Source: Sphingomonadales bacterium (GTDB taxonomy: Bacteria > Bacteroidota > Bacteroidia > UBA7662). From it: a stretch of 12,256 bases of DNA. How positions within the stretch are numbered: the stretch's first letter is position 1; each line of letters starts with the position of its first letter. The notes under the pieces were generated by a model, which saw only the letters and a program-made list of their open reading frames with translations, was not told where the DNA came from and made no database searches. Made by a program: the position numbers and the translations under genes. The stretch lies in assembly GCA_016872225.1 (NCBI GenBank), contig VHAW01000045.1, positions 1-12,256 of the forward strand. Reading direction: 5' to 3'. Shown here in pieces: positions 1-7,452 of this stretch.

Positions 1-1122
1 GAAATCTGGGCAAGGTTGCATTACCGGATTGTCGTTAACGCCCTGTTGAGGGAAATTGGGTTGCGAGTCGCATTGATGGGCCTGACCCTTGCCTATGCTC
101 AAGAGCTGATTGGTTGGGAGGGATTCTTGTGGGGTATGTGCGCCTCTTACGGGGTTTCGGCTCTACTGTTAGCGGGGTACTTGCAGGGCATGGGGGTACT
201 GTACCTTAACCCGGCCTATGTTCGGGTTCGACGGGCTTTGCGACCGATCATGCTACGCTATTCGCTGTGGATGATTGTTGGTGGTGCGGGTGTGGTTATC
301 AACGAGCGAATTGATGGTTTGATGCTGGCCTGGTTGGCAGGTCTCGCTTCGACAGGTATCTATAGTTTGTCTTTTTTTATCGGGACCATCATCGAAATGC
401 CGCGTCGTTCGATTTCTCAAATTGCCGGGACCCTAATAACCCATGCATGGAAGGCGAAGGACTATCAGGCCTTGGCCCAATTGCATCGTCAGGCCGCGCT
501 CAATCAAATGCTGATTGGAGGAATTTTGCTGGTCTTGATTTGGACCCAAATTGATACGGTTTTTGATGTGATGCCCAACGGAGATGTTTATCGGGAGGGT
601 AAATGGGTGGTGTTATGGATTGGTTTGGCCCGGTGGTTTGACATGTCCAACGGGGTCAATACGGAAATTATTCTGAATTCCCCGTATTATCGGTTCAATT
701 TAATTTCTATTGCGTTGCTGGGAATGATTTCTTTCACGGCCAATTACCTACTTATTCCTGTCTATGGTTTGACGGGTGCAGCCGCTGGCAGTACCCTGTC
801 CATTTTATTGTTTAACCTCTTGAAGGGTGGATTTCTTTGGTTCCGACTTGGCATTCAGCCTTTCAGTCAACAGACAATTAAGGCGTTGACTTTGTTGCTG
901 GGGGTCTACATCGCAGGGGAGGCGATGGGTTCATTGACAACTATACCGGGCAATTCCGTTGAATCTTCTGGAATTCCTTGGAAATTGTTATGGGAGATGT
1001 TTTTGAAATCCACGGGGATGATCGCATTGTTTACGGTCCTGCTTTATCGATGGAAAATTTCGCCTGAAATCAACAGCATATTATACTCCTTGTTTCGTCG
1101 AATGGGGTGGCTCAAAACTTAG
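1..1122 (+). CDS. Polysaccharide/oligosaccharide flippase (Wzx/MATE-like), 5' end cut off
   Basis: The reading frame is open to base 1, so the gene begins outside the window; the TTG at 16 is only the first possible start visible. About 373 codons remain. They encode many hydrophobic helices, separated by short basic loops such as the one near codons 130-140 (EMPRRSIS), and end in a basic tail (LFRRMGWLKT). This resembles the C-terminal three quarters of a Wzx-type flippase of the MATE/MOP superfamily, typically about 480-500 residues in this phylum. Such proteins flip lipid-linked sugar units across the inner membrane for O-antigen or exopolysaccharide synthesis. I recognise the family by topology and overall resemblance rather than by a catalytic motif, and the substrate cannot be told. 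The stop codon overlaps the stop of the convergent bcp gene by 4 bases. Confidence 0.8.
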   Translation, partial: EIWARLHYRIVVNALLREIGLRVALMGLTLAYAQELIGWEGFLWGMCASYGVSALLLAGYLQGMGVLYLNPAYVRVRRALRPIMLRYSLWMIVGGAGVVINERIDGLMLAWLAGLASTGIYSLSFFIGTIIEMPRRSISQIAGTLITHAWKAKDYQALAQLHRQAALNQMLIGGILLVLIWTQIDTVFDVMPNGDVYREGKWVVLWIGLARWFDMSNGVNTEIILNSPYYRFNLISIALLGMISFTANYLLIPVYGLTGAAAGSTLSILLFNLLKGGFLWFRLGIQPFSQQTIKALTLLLGVYIAGEAMGSLTTIPGNSVESSGIPWKLLWEMFLKSTGMIALFTVLLYRWKISPEINSILYSLFRRMGWLKT

Positions 1123-1571
1123 CCTAGGATTTGCGCGCTGTGGTTCTTGGTATCCACTTTGGCAATGACTTCTTCAATGCGTCCCTTCTCGTTAATTACA
1201 AAGGTGACCCTGTCTGTGCCCATATAGTTGCGGCCGTACATATTCTTTTTAATCCAGGTCGCGTAGGCTTCATGGACGCAGTGATCCTGGTCGGATAACA
1301 AATCAAAGGGAAGGCTGTACTTGGTTTTGAACTTGGTGTGCGATGCAGGGCTGTCTGTGCTAACGCCCAGGATGCTGTAACCTGCATGAAGGAATCGCTT
1401 ATAATGGTCCCTAAGATCGCAGGCTTCGGCGGTACAGCCGGGGGTGTCGTCCTTGGGGTAGAAGTACAGGACCAATTTACGTCCTTTGAACTCCGCAAGG
1501 GTACGGGTTTGGCCGTTTTGGTCAGGGGCTTGGAAGGACGGGGCTTTGTCGCCCACCGCTGGTCTGCTCAT
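1119..1571 (-). CDS. bcp: Thioredoxin-dependent peroxiredoxin, Bcp/PrxQ type
   Basis: This 150-residue protein has the full length of the Bcp (PrxQ) family, which reduces hydrogen peroxide and organic hydroperoxides in the cytoplasm using thioredoxin. The peroxidatic cysteine is C46 in the motif DDTPGCTAEAC, and C51 five residues later matches the resolving cysteine of atypical 2-Cys members such as E. coli Bcp. The thioredoxin-fold strand LVLYFYPKDDTPG precedes it, and a GVSTDS segment follows near residue 70. The ATG start fits the family N-terminus (MSRPAVGDKAPSF). It is the last gene of a minus-strand run, 18 bases after the M23 peptidase stop, and its own stop overlaps the convergent flippase stop. 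No Shine-Dalgarno sequence precedes it. Confidence 0.97.
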   Translation of the reverse strand: MSRPAVGDKAPSFQAPDQNGQTRTLAEFKGRKLVLYFYPKDDTPGCTAEACDLRDHYKRFLHAGYSILGVSTDSPASHTKFKTKYSLPFDLLSDQDHCVHEAYATWIKKNMYGRNYMGTDRVTFVINEKGRIEEVIAKVDTKNHSAQILG

Positions 1572-1589
1572 GGAATCAAGGTTTGAAGG

Positions 1590-3470
1590 TTATGGTTTGG
1601 CTTGAGGATACGCTGGAAGCGGACGTTCTTCGATTTCTAGGGGAAACCGATGAAGCCTGCTGTTACCTACTTTGTCCGTAACACGCAATTCCATGGTTTG
1701 TTTTCCCAGAGGCATGCATTCATCCAGGTGAATTATAAGCAAATTATTCTTGGCATCATAATTGGGGAGTATCCATTCATCACCCGCACAAAATCGATAA
1801 TCAGCTATGCCGGACATGGCATCGCTTATGCGGAAATAGAGAGCTTGCCCATGGTGGCGTCGAAGGTCTTTGGGCTTTATTAAGCTTTTGATAACGGGCG
1901 GAACTGTATCAATAACCAAATCCATTCGGCCGAACATTTTGGCATAGGCCCTGAAACGGTCACCTTCCCATCGTCCGCTAAGATAGTTCACCTGACCGCC
2001 GAGGCCGCGATTTCGTAACAATACTTTGGATCGAAGGGCGGGAGAAACACGGCCTGACTTGGCCTGCAATTGGACTTCGAAGGCGTGGTGAACCGGAATG
2101 CGGGGGTCATGAAGAACCCACTCGTTCAGGGAGACTGCTCCCGGGCTTGCTGGTAAGGTGTTGATTTGCAATGAAATGCTATCGTATACGGTTCCAGCTG
2201 GTAGGTGCGCCCGAAATCCAGTCGCAGTGCGCGTGATGGCCAGTAAGGGGCCGTGACTGCGTTGGATATAGGGTTTCTTGGCGGGAGGAGCCAGGATATC
2301 CGGTGCAATAGTGAATCCGTAGCCGATGCTATTCCCATTGAAATCATAACACCATGTCTGAATACTGTCTAATCTTCTTTGTCCCGAGGGGACCAAGAGT
2401 CCGTTACGTTGGGTTGTCCCATACATAGGGAGCAGATTTCCAGGGCTTCGCTGGCAACGGTGCTTCTGGGATCGGTCCTTGATGCGGGCGACATAGTCCA
2501 TGACCGAATTTCCGTAGCGGGTTTGATCAAAATGGAAACGATCTGCGCGAAAGTCGTAAACCGTATCGCGGTTTTGCAAAATCACGATGCGGTAAACTCC
2601 GGTGGTCAATTCGTTGGAATCCTGCCTGTCTCTGGCCATCAATTCGATATAGGCAGGGTAGCGTAATCGGTGGGTCGGATGGGAAAAGGTATCCATCGGG
2701 TATCCCATCTTGTTGAGCAGATACGTGGCCTTGGGTATGGTAGCGCCTTTGGGTGTTGCCGAAACAGAGCTTTTGTGCTTTTTGGTCCGTTTGCCTTTGC
2801 GTTTCTTGTTTTTGCGAACCTTGCTTGGGGAGTCCTGTTCCAGAAACAAGGTGGTGCGTTCCAATACGGCATCGCTATACCCAATTCCAGGGATTTGCAC
2901 CAACTGCAAGGATTGCAAATAAGGAGGGGATTGATCAGTCATCTGTAACCCCAAATGCTGTGGGTTGATAATGTCTTCGCTGAGGGTATGCCTTACTTCA
3001 AAATGCAAATGTGGTCCGCTGGAGCCTCCTGAATTTCCACTGTAGCCGATGATTTGGCCTTGCCGGACAGGCAGTTCCTTGGGTTTTAAGGCCATGTCCA
3101 ATTCAAATTGCTGGTATTGGTAATGGCGCGCCTTCATCCATTCCGCGATGGGCGAGGCGTAACGATCCAAGTGGGCGTACACCGTGGTGTATCCTCCAGG
3201 ATGATTGATGTACAAAGCTAAGCCGTAACCGCTCGCCGAGGTTTTGATTCGGGCAATATGCCCGATCGCAACCGCGCGGATCGGTACCCCAATTTTGCTA
3301 TCGGTTCGATAATCCAGGCCGCTGTGCAAATGGTTGGTACGCAGCTCCCCAAAAACCCCGGAACTCAAGGGCAATCCATCAATGGGATGAATCCATGGCT
3401 GGGCCTCTAAGCCGTTCCATAACAAGGCCAAAATCATTGCCTTTATTGTGCGTAACCAGCACCAATTCAA
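1590..3470 (-). CDS. Secreted M23 (LytM/lysostaphin-type) metallopeptidase
   Basis: This protein of about 626 residues begins with a basic then hydrophobic stretch (LRTIKAMILALLWNGLEA), read as a signal peptide, so it should act in the periplasm on peptidoglycan cross-links. The zinc-peptidase domain spans roughly residues 30-175. H49 and D53 (HSGLD) and H156 of HLH match the metal ligands of LytM, while H154 and H100 (VYAHL) are in the positions of the catalytic histidines. Residues 217-233 form a lysine/arginine-rich insert. Residues 250-626 resemble the long C-terminal region of Bacteroidota M23 proteins (FHFDQTRYGNSVMDY near 312-326, PGNLLPMY near 343-350). The TTG start lies 4 bases after the LOG-family stop. 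The next in-frame ATG (residue 12) would remove the basic n-region of the signal peptide, so I keep TTG. The frame has no other usual start before an upstream TGA. Confidence 0.93.
   Translation of the reverse strand: MNWCWLRTIKAMILALLWNGLEAQPWIHPIDGLPLSSGVFGELRTNHLHSGLDYRTDSKIGVPIRAVAIGHIARIKTSASGYGLALYINHPGGYTTVYAHLDRYASPIAEWMKARHYQYQQFELDMALKPKELPVRQGQIIGYSGNSGGSSGPHLHFEVRHTLSEDIINPQHLGLQMTDQSPPYLQSLQLVQIPGIGYSDAVLERTTLFLEQDSPSKVRKNKKRKGKRTKKHKSSVSATPKGATIPKATYLLNKMGYPMDTFSHPTHRLRYPAYIELMARDRQDSNELTTGVYRIVILQNRDTVYDFRADRFHFDQTRYGNSVMDYVARIKDRSQKHRCQRSPGNLLPMYGTTQRNGLLVPSGQRRLDSIQTWCYDFNGNSIGYGFTIAPDILAPPAKKPYIQRSHGPLLAITRTATGFRAHLPAGTVYDSISLQINTLPASPGAVSLNEWVLHDPRIPVHHAFEVQLQAKSGRVSPALRSKVLLRNRGLGGQVNYLSGRWEGDRFRAYAKMFGRMDLVIDTVPPVIKSLIKPKDLRRHHGQALYFRISDAMSGIADYRFCAGDEWILPNYDAKNNLLIIHLDECMPLGKQTMELRVTDKVGNSRLHRFPLEIEERPLPAYPQAKP
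2772..2822 (-). other. Polybasic low-complexity segment inside the M23 peptidase
   Basis: Codons 217-233 of the M23 protein encode KVRKNKKRKGKRTKKHK, nearly all lysine and arginine. The segment lies just after the catalytic domain and before the conserved C-terminal region, so it is probably an exposed linker. No frameshift is needed, and the frame is continuous on both sides. Confidence 0.85.
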
Positions 3471-3474
3471 AACC

Positions 3475-4191
3475 TTAGAAATTGGGACTCAAGACGAAAC
3501 GACTGTAGAAATCCTCGATGCGTTGGACGGCCTCTTCGGCGGTGTCCACCACTTCAAAGAGGCTTAGATCGTTTTCGCTGATATTGTGTTCCGAAAGGAG
3601 CAGGGTTTGGCGAATCCAATCCATGAGTCCACTCCAATACAAGGAACCTATGAGGATAATGGGGAATTTTCCAATCTTATGGGTTTGAATCAAGGTCAGG
3701 GCCTCAAACAATTCATCAAGGGTTCCGAAACCGCCGGGCAAGACGATGAACCCTTGTGCGTATTTGATAAACATCAATTTACGTACGAAGAAGTAATCAA
3801 AATTGAGAAGCTTGTCTGCATCAATGAATTCATTATGGGATTGTTCAGAGGGGAGATCAATGTTGAGTCCCACGGATTTTCCTCCGGATTTGCGGGCACC
3901 TTTGTTACCGGCTTCCATGATCCCGGGACCACCTCCGGTGATAACCCCGTACCCTTTGCGCACCAACCTTTCGGCAATTTCTTCTGCAATTCCATAATAG
4001 GGGTTGGTGGGTAAGGTTCTAGCCGATCCAAAAATGGAAACACAAGGTCCTATGCGGGACAATTTCTCGAAACCTTCCACAAATTCCGCCATGATTTTGA
4101 AGATCTGCCACGAGGAGGAGGCTTTGATTTCGGTCCAGTTCTTCTGCTCGAAAGCGTCTTGAAGGCGTTCTTGTTCGTTGGGTGTATTCAT
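3475..4191 (-). CDS. LOG-family (TIGR00730-type) nucleotide phosphoribohydrolase
   Basis: The 238-residue protein has both hallmarks of the LOG/lysine-decarboxylase-like Rossmann family: GGGPGIMEAGNKGA at about residues 86-99 and PGGFGTLDE at 152-160. FVRK at 135-138 adds the conserved arginine of the nucleotide site. Characterised members hydrolyse nucleoside 5'-monophosphates, releasing the base and ribose 5-phosphate; in plants and some bacteria the substrate is a cytokinin nucleotide. In bacteria without cytokinin signalling the natural substrate is often AMP or unknown, and the old label lysine decarboxylase is wrong. About 45 residues precede the fold (start of the FGSAR strand at 54). 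The ATG overlaps the symporter stop as ATGA, suggesting translational coupling, and the M23 gene follows after 4 bases. Confidence 0.93.
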   Translation of the reverse strand: MNTPNEQERLQDAFEQKNWTEIKASSSWQIFKIMAEFVEGFEKLSRIGPCVSIFGSARTLPTNPYYGIAEEIAERLVRKGYGVITGGGPGIMEAGNKGARKSGGKSVGLNIDLPSEQSHNEFIDADKLLNFDYFFVRKLMFIKYAQGFIVLPGGFGTLDELFEALTLIQTHKIGKFPIILIGSLYWSGLMDWIRQTLLLSEHNISENDLSLFEVVDTAEEAVQRIEDFYSRFVLSPNF

Positions 4192-5690
4192 TGTGTAAGG
4201 TGGTTATGAGGTTTAAGGGATAGTAGCCAAAGTCCTGCAAAATTTATGGCGCCGTTCAAGATTAAAAGTTCGAATCCGACTTCGTAGCCTCCTAACCAAC
4301 GCGCGCTGTTCGATTTGAGTATATAGCAGAGCAACGGAGTGACCACGGCAACAGCAGGGACCCAGTGATCTCGCACCGTTCGACGGCTGGCTAGACCAAA
4401 GGCAAACATACCGAGCAAGGGGCCGTAGGTATAACCGGCCACGGTGAACAGCTGGGTAATCAAAGACTCGTTGTGCAGGGAATGGAAAACGATAATTTGC
4501 AAGGCCAAGACCAGCGACATGCCTATGTGCACCCACTTTCGGGTGTGGACATCGCCCCGATTCTCGTTGAATCCCAGGAAGTCCACGCAAAAGGAAGTGG
4601 TCAAAGCAGCAAGGGCGGAATCTGCGGTGGAATAAGCCGCAGCAATCAAGCCAATAATGAACATCAACCCTGCCACCACCGGCAAATGCTCAAAGGCCAA
4701 GGTGGGGAAGAGCATATCGGCTTTGGCCGGTAGGGTTATGCCCTTGGCATCCACATAGGCGTACAACAGATAACCCAAAACCAAGAACAGCAAATTAACC
4801 AGCACCAGCACGATGCTGAACCAGAACATATTTTTGCGTGCATCGCTTAGGTTCTTGCAGCTGAGGTTTTTCTGCATCATGTCTTGATCAAGACCGGTCA
4901 TGACCACGGTGATGAATATCCCCGACAAAAACATTTTCCAGAAATTCCGGGCGCTGTGGTCCCAGAAGAAAATCTGCGACATTGGGGTGCCCGTGTCGGC
5001 ACAATTCGCGGCAGGGGTCCGCAAATCACTTTGAACCAACGACCTAAGCAAATCCCCCCAAGACCAGCCCAATTCACACGCGATAGCATTGACACTGAAA
5101 ATCACCGCCAACAAAAGAAACATGGTTTGCAGGGTGTCCGTGATGACGATGGTTTTCATTCCGCCGCGGAAGGTGTAGAGCCAAATAAGCCCCACGGTGA
5201 CTGTGACGGTAAACCAAAAGGGAAGTCCCAAGGGTCCCAAAACCAATTGATCCAAAATCATGGAAACCAAATAGAGTCGGAATGAGGAGCCGATGGTGCG
5301 CGAAAGGATGAAGAAGGCGGCGCCAGTATAATGCGTCGAAGGCCCAAAGCGTAAGCGGAGGTAGCCGTAGATGCTGGTCAAGTTGAGCCGGTAATAAAGC
5401 GGCAAGAGGCCGTGGATGATGACCTGGTACCCCACGAAGTAACCGAGTACAAGTTGGAAATAGGAAAACCCGTTGTTACCGGCAGCAGCTCCGACGGCCC
5501 CGGGTACGGAAATAAAGGTGACGCCGGACAGCGATGCGCCAATCATCCCGAAAGCCACCAAGTACCATGGAGCTTGCCTCCCAGCCACAAAGAAAGAAGA
5601 ATTGTCATGACTCCTTCCGGTACGCCATGCTACCAGCACCAGTATCCCGAAGTAGGCTAAGATCAGGCTAAGGACTAATAAAGGGGACAA
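4188..5690 (-). CDS. Sodium:solute symporter (SSS family)
   Basis: This 500-residue polytopic membrane protein belongs to the SSS family (LeuT fold, about 13 helices), which couples sodium entry to uptake of a solute. The family landmarks appear in order: FFVAGRQ at 33-39 and GASLSGVTFIS at 51-61 (first core helix), YTFRGGMKTIVITDTLQ at 172-188, GLDQDMMQKNLSCK at 266-279, and AAYSTADSALAAL at 351-363, where the second sodium-site serine/threonine residues of vSGLT lie. The solute (sugar, amino acid, vitamin or other) cannot be told from sequence alone. The start is TTG: the frame stays open upstream to a TAA at 5757-5759 but contains no ATG, GTG or other TTG, and the next methionine lies inside a helix (residue 49). 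It is the first gene of the minus-strand run and is divergent from recR. Confidence 0.93.
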   Translation of the reverse strand: MSPLLVLSLILAYFGILVLVAWRTGRSHDNSSFFVAGRQAPWYLVAFGMIGASLSGVTFISVPGAVGAAAGNNGFSYFQLVLGYFVGYQVIIHGLLPLYYRLNLTSIYGYLRLRFGPSTHYTGAAFFILSRTIGSSFRLYLVSMILDQLVLGPLGLPFWFTVTVTVGLIWLYTFRGGMKTIVITDTLQTMFLLLAVIFSVNAIACELGWSWGDLLRSLVQSDLRTPAANCADTGTPMSQIFFWDHSARNFWKMFLSGIFITVVMTGLDQDMMQKNLSCKNLSDARKNMFWFSIVLVLVNLLFLVLGYLLYAYVDAKGITLPAKADMLFPTLAFEHLPVVAGLMFIIGLIAAAYSTADSALAALTTSFCVDFLGFNENRGDVHTRKWVHIGMSLVLALQIIVFHSLHNESLITQLFTVAGYTYGPLLGMFAFGLASRRTVRDHWVPAVAVVTPLLCYILKSNSARWLGGYEVGFELLILNGAINFAGLWLLSLKPHNHLTQ

Positions 5691-5746
5691 TTTTTCTACT
5701 TGGGTGAAAAAGGGGAGGACATCTTGAGGGGCGGTTTGATTCGGCG

Positions 5747-5777
5747 CAAGGATGCTTTAGGGCGAAGTTAACCCAAA
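5747..5777 (-). promoter_or_regulatory. Weak candidate promoter for the symporter operon
   Basis: On the minus strand TTTG (bases 5774-5777) is followed after exactly 19 bases by CATCCTTG (5747-5754). The spacing fits the Bacteroidota pattern TTTG-N19-TAnnTTTG, but the -7 box matches only 4 of its 6 defined bases. It lies about 57 bases ahead of the TTG start in the divergent gap, where a promoter is expected. Treat it as a guess. Confidence 0.25.
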
Positions 5778-5799
5778 CGGGGTGCTATTTTTGGTAGCG

Positions 5800-6405
5800 A
5801 TGAATCTAGGATCTCAATTGGTGCAGGATGCGGTGGATGCCTTCACGAAATTTCCGGGCATAGGACGTAAATCAGCCTTGCGTTTGGTTCTGCATCTCCT
5901 GCGTAAGGATCCCGCTGAGGCCAAGATCCTTGGAGATGCGCTCCATAAATTGGTGGATCAAATTCGTTACTGCGAACGCTGTTTCCATTTCAGTGACCAT
6001 GCCCTTTGCGCGGTTTGTTCCAATCCCAAGCGTCAGCATGAAACGGTTTGCGTGGTTGCCGACCCTCGGGATTTAATGGCCATCGAATCGACTGGACAGT
6101 ACAAAGGTGCTTATCATGTTCTTGGCGGTCTTATCGCCCCTCTTGAGGGGGTTCAGCCTGAACATTTACATATCGAATCCCTGCTCGATCGGGTTGCTCA
6201 GGGCGGCATCATGGAGGTTTTGTTGGCCTTGAATTCCACTCATGAAGGGGAAACCACGGCCTTTTACCTCTCCCGAAAGCTGGCCGGGACCGGGGTACGC
6301 CTGAGCACCTTGGCCAAAGGGGTTGCGGTGGGCGCCGAGTTGGAATACGCTGACGAGTTGACTTTAGCCAAATCCATTGCCGAAAGGGTTCCTTTCAAGG
6401 CTTAA
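5800..6405 (+). CDS. recR: Recombination mediator protein RecR
   Basis: This 201-residue protein matches RecR, which works with RecO (and RecF) to load RecA on single-stranded DNA at gaps. In order it has the helix-hairpin-helix segment FPGIGRKSALRL (about 18-29), a four-cysteine zinc finger (C58, C61, C70, C73), and the Toprim domain from about 83 (VVADPRD, LLALNSTHEGETT at 141-153). The C-terminal part contains STLAKGVAVGAELEYADELT, a strongly conserved RecR segment. I chose the ATG at 5800 over a GTG at 5782 because MNLGSQLVQDAVDAF aligns with the usual N-terminus and gives the normal family length. It is divergent from the symporter and seems to stand alone, with a candidate terminator after it and a separate promoter ahead of rplM. 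Confidence 0.97.
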   Translation: MNLGSQLVQDAVDAFTKFPGIGRKSALRLVLHLLRKDPAEAKILGDALHKLVDQIRYCERCFHFSDHALCAVCSNPKRQHETVCVVADPRDLMAIESTGQYKGAYHVLGGLIAPLEGVQPEHLHIESLLDRVAQGGIMEVLLALNSTHEGETTAFYLSRKLAGTGVRLSTLAKGVAVGAELEYADELTLAKSIAERVPFKA

Positions 6406-6411
6406 GGGCTG

Positions 6412-6446
6412 CCGGGTTCTTTGAACGCGTGTAATCCCGGAATTTT
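6412..6446 (+). terminator. Candidate terminator after recR
   Basis: Seven bases after the recR stop, CCGG-GTTC (6412-6419), a TTT loop and GAAC (6423-6426) form a hairpin. A distal CCGG (6437-6440) could extend it across a 10-base bulge, and AATTTT follows. The bulge and the short T tract make it a weak intrinsic terminator, but the position is right. Confidence 0.3.
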
Positions 6447-6490
6447 CCGAGGGGCTTTGTATGATTTCCGGAAGGGGCACGGTTTGAGCG

Positions 6491-6521
6491 GTTGAAAACG
6501 ATGTTTCAGGTCGTATGTTTG
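6491..6521 (+). promoter_or_regulatory. Bacteroidota-type promoter for the rplM operon
   Basis: GTTG (6491-6494) is followed after 19 bases by TATGTTTG (6514-6521), a perfect match to the -7 consensus TAnnTTTG recognised by the primary sigma factor of this phylum. Both the box and the spacing agree with the known TTTG-N19-21-TAnnTTTG pattern. Transcription would start near 6526-6529, leaving a leader of about 78 bases before the rplM GTG. Confidence 0.7.
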
Positions 6522-6525
6522 CGGT

Positions 6526-6604
6526 CCTTTGGGCGGAAAGGGGTTCTTCACGGAGCCTTTTAGCCCCTCCAAGGATTATTTTAATTGTTTTTGAATTCAA
6601 ACAA
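6526..6604 (+). promoter_or_regulatory. Possible structured 5' leader of rplM-rpsI mRNA
   Basis: Directly after the predicted start site, CCTTT (6526-6530) pairs with AAAGG (6537-6541) around a GGGCGG loop. GGTTC (6542-6546) then pairs with GAGCC (6553-6557) around a six-base loop, with no base between the two stems, so they could stack. A competing stem AGGGG (6539-6543) with CCCCT (6564-6568) would break both, giving two alternative folds. An A/T-rich single-stranded stretch then leads into the GTG. L13 operons in other bacteria are autoregulated through leader RNAs, so a similar role is plausible here, but this is inferred from hand-folding only. Confidence 0.4.
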
Positions 6605-7048
6605 GTGGATACGTTAAGTTTCAAAACTGTCTCTGCCAACCGTCAAACGGTTGTGAAGAAGTGGTACGTCGTGGACGCCAACTCAGAGATTGTGGGACGC
6701 CTGGCTACCGGCATTGCCTCCGTGCTTCGGGGCAAGCACAAGCCCAGCTACACCCCACACGTAGACTGCGGGGACAATATCATTGTCATCAACGCAGACA
6801 AGGTGAGATTTTCAGGCCAGAAAATGGGGGAGAAAGATTATTTCTTTTACTCCGGATACCCCGGCGGTAAGCGCCTGGAGACGGCCAAGGATCTGATGAA
6901 ACGCCGCCCGACCTACGTGCTGGAGAAAGCTGTCCGTGGCATGCTCCCCAAAAATCGCCTGGGTCGTGAAATGTTTCGTCACCTGCATGTTTATGCCGGT
7001 GCGGAGCATCCCCATGGCGCTCAGAATCCCGAAAATCTAACCTTTTAA
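6605..7048 (+). CDS. rplM: Large-subunit ribosomal protein L13 (uL13)
   Basis: The 147-residue product matches L13, an early-assembling protein that binds 23S rRNA in the large subunit. Conserved stretches are WYVVDANSEIVGRLA (20-34), YTPHVDCGDNIIVINADKV (49-67), GYPGG (84-88) and the L13 signature RGMLPKNRLGREMFRHLHVY (111-130). The frame stays open upstream to an ATG at 6515, but that ATG falls inside the predicted -7 promoter box. The family N-terminus in this phylum begins at the DTLSFKT segment, so I place the start at the GTG at 6605, preceded by an A-rich stretch without a Shine-Dalgarno sequence. It opens the translation operon, and rpsI follows after 3 bases, as in most bacteria. Confidence 0.97.
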   Translation: MDTLSFKTVSANRQTVVKKWYVVDANSEIVGRLATGIASVLRGKHKPSYTPHVDCGDNIIVINADKVRFSGQKMGEKDYFFYSGYPGGKRLETAKDLMKRRPTYVLEKAVRGMLPKNRLGREMFRHLHVYAGAEHPHGAQNPENLTF

Positions 7049-7051
7049 TTT

Positions 7052-7438
7052 ATGCCGCATACCAACACCATCGGTAGGAGAAAAACTGCCATCGCCAGGG
7101 TTTTTGTGACTCCGGGTACAGGCAGTATCACGGTTAACGGCCGTCCCTACAACGAGTATTTTCCCCTCGAAACCCTTCAGCAGAAGGTCAACAAAGCCTT
7201 TGCAGCGACCCAGAGCCTTAACCAATACGATGTCAAAGCCAATTTGACAGGAGGCGGTGTCTCTGGGCAGGCGGATGCCTTGTTGCTCGCCTTGGCCCGT
7301 GCTTTGAACGAAATGAATCCTGATTTCCACGCTCCGCTCAAGGCCGAGAAGCTCTTGACCCGGGATCCCCGTATGGTGGAGCGTAAGAAATTTGGCCGTC
7401 GCAAGGCTCGTCGTCGTTTCCAATTCAGCAAACGTTAA
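7052..7438 (+). CDS. rpsI: Small-subunit ribosomal protein S9 (uS9)
   Basis: The 128-residue protein has normal S9 length and conserved features: GRRKTAIARV near the start (8-17), the glycine-rich segment NLTGGGVSGQADAL (64-77), RDPRMVERKKFGRRKAR (104-120), and the invariant C-terminal SKR. In the ribosome this basic tail reaches the P-site tRNA anticodon loop. The ATG lies 3 bases after the rplM stop, so the two genes should be co-transcribed and probably translationally coupled; the spacer is A/T-only with no Shine-Dalgarno motif. rpsB follows after 14 bases. Confidence 0.98.
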   Translation: MPHTNTIGRRKTAIARVFVTPGTGSITVNGRPYNEYFPLETLQQKVNKAFAATQSLNQYDVKANLTGGGVSGQADALLLALARALNEMNPDFHAPLKAEKLLTRDPRMVERKKFGRRKARRRFQFSKR

Positions 7439-7452
7439 TCGGAACAAAGACC

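Noticed and set aside
1190..5660. Many short plus- and minus-strand open frames of 60-140 codons inside bcp, M23, LOG and symporter genes
   Set aside because: Each overlaps a confidently identified gene in another frame, and none shows a recognisable domain.
5786..5793. TATTTTTG, a perfect -7 box match just ahead of recR
   Set aside because: No TTG or TTTG lies 19-21 bases upstream, and it would put the transcript start at the recR ATG itself. A leaderless recR is possible, but A/T-rich start regions often match this box by chance.
6515..6604. Upstream extension of rplM to the ATG at 6515
   Set aside because: The ATG sits in the predicted -7 box, and the added 30 residues are absent from L13 proteins; the family N-terminus starts at the GTG at 6605.
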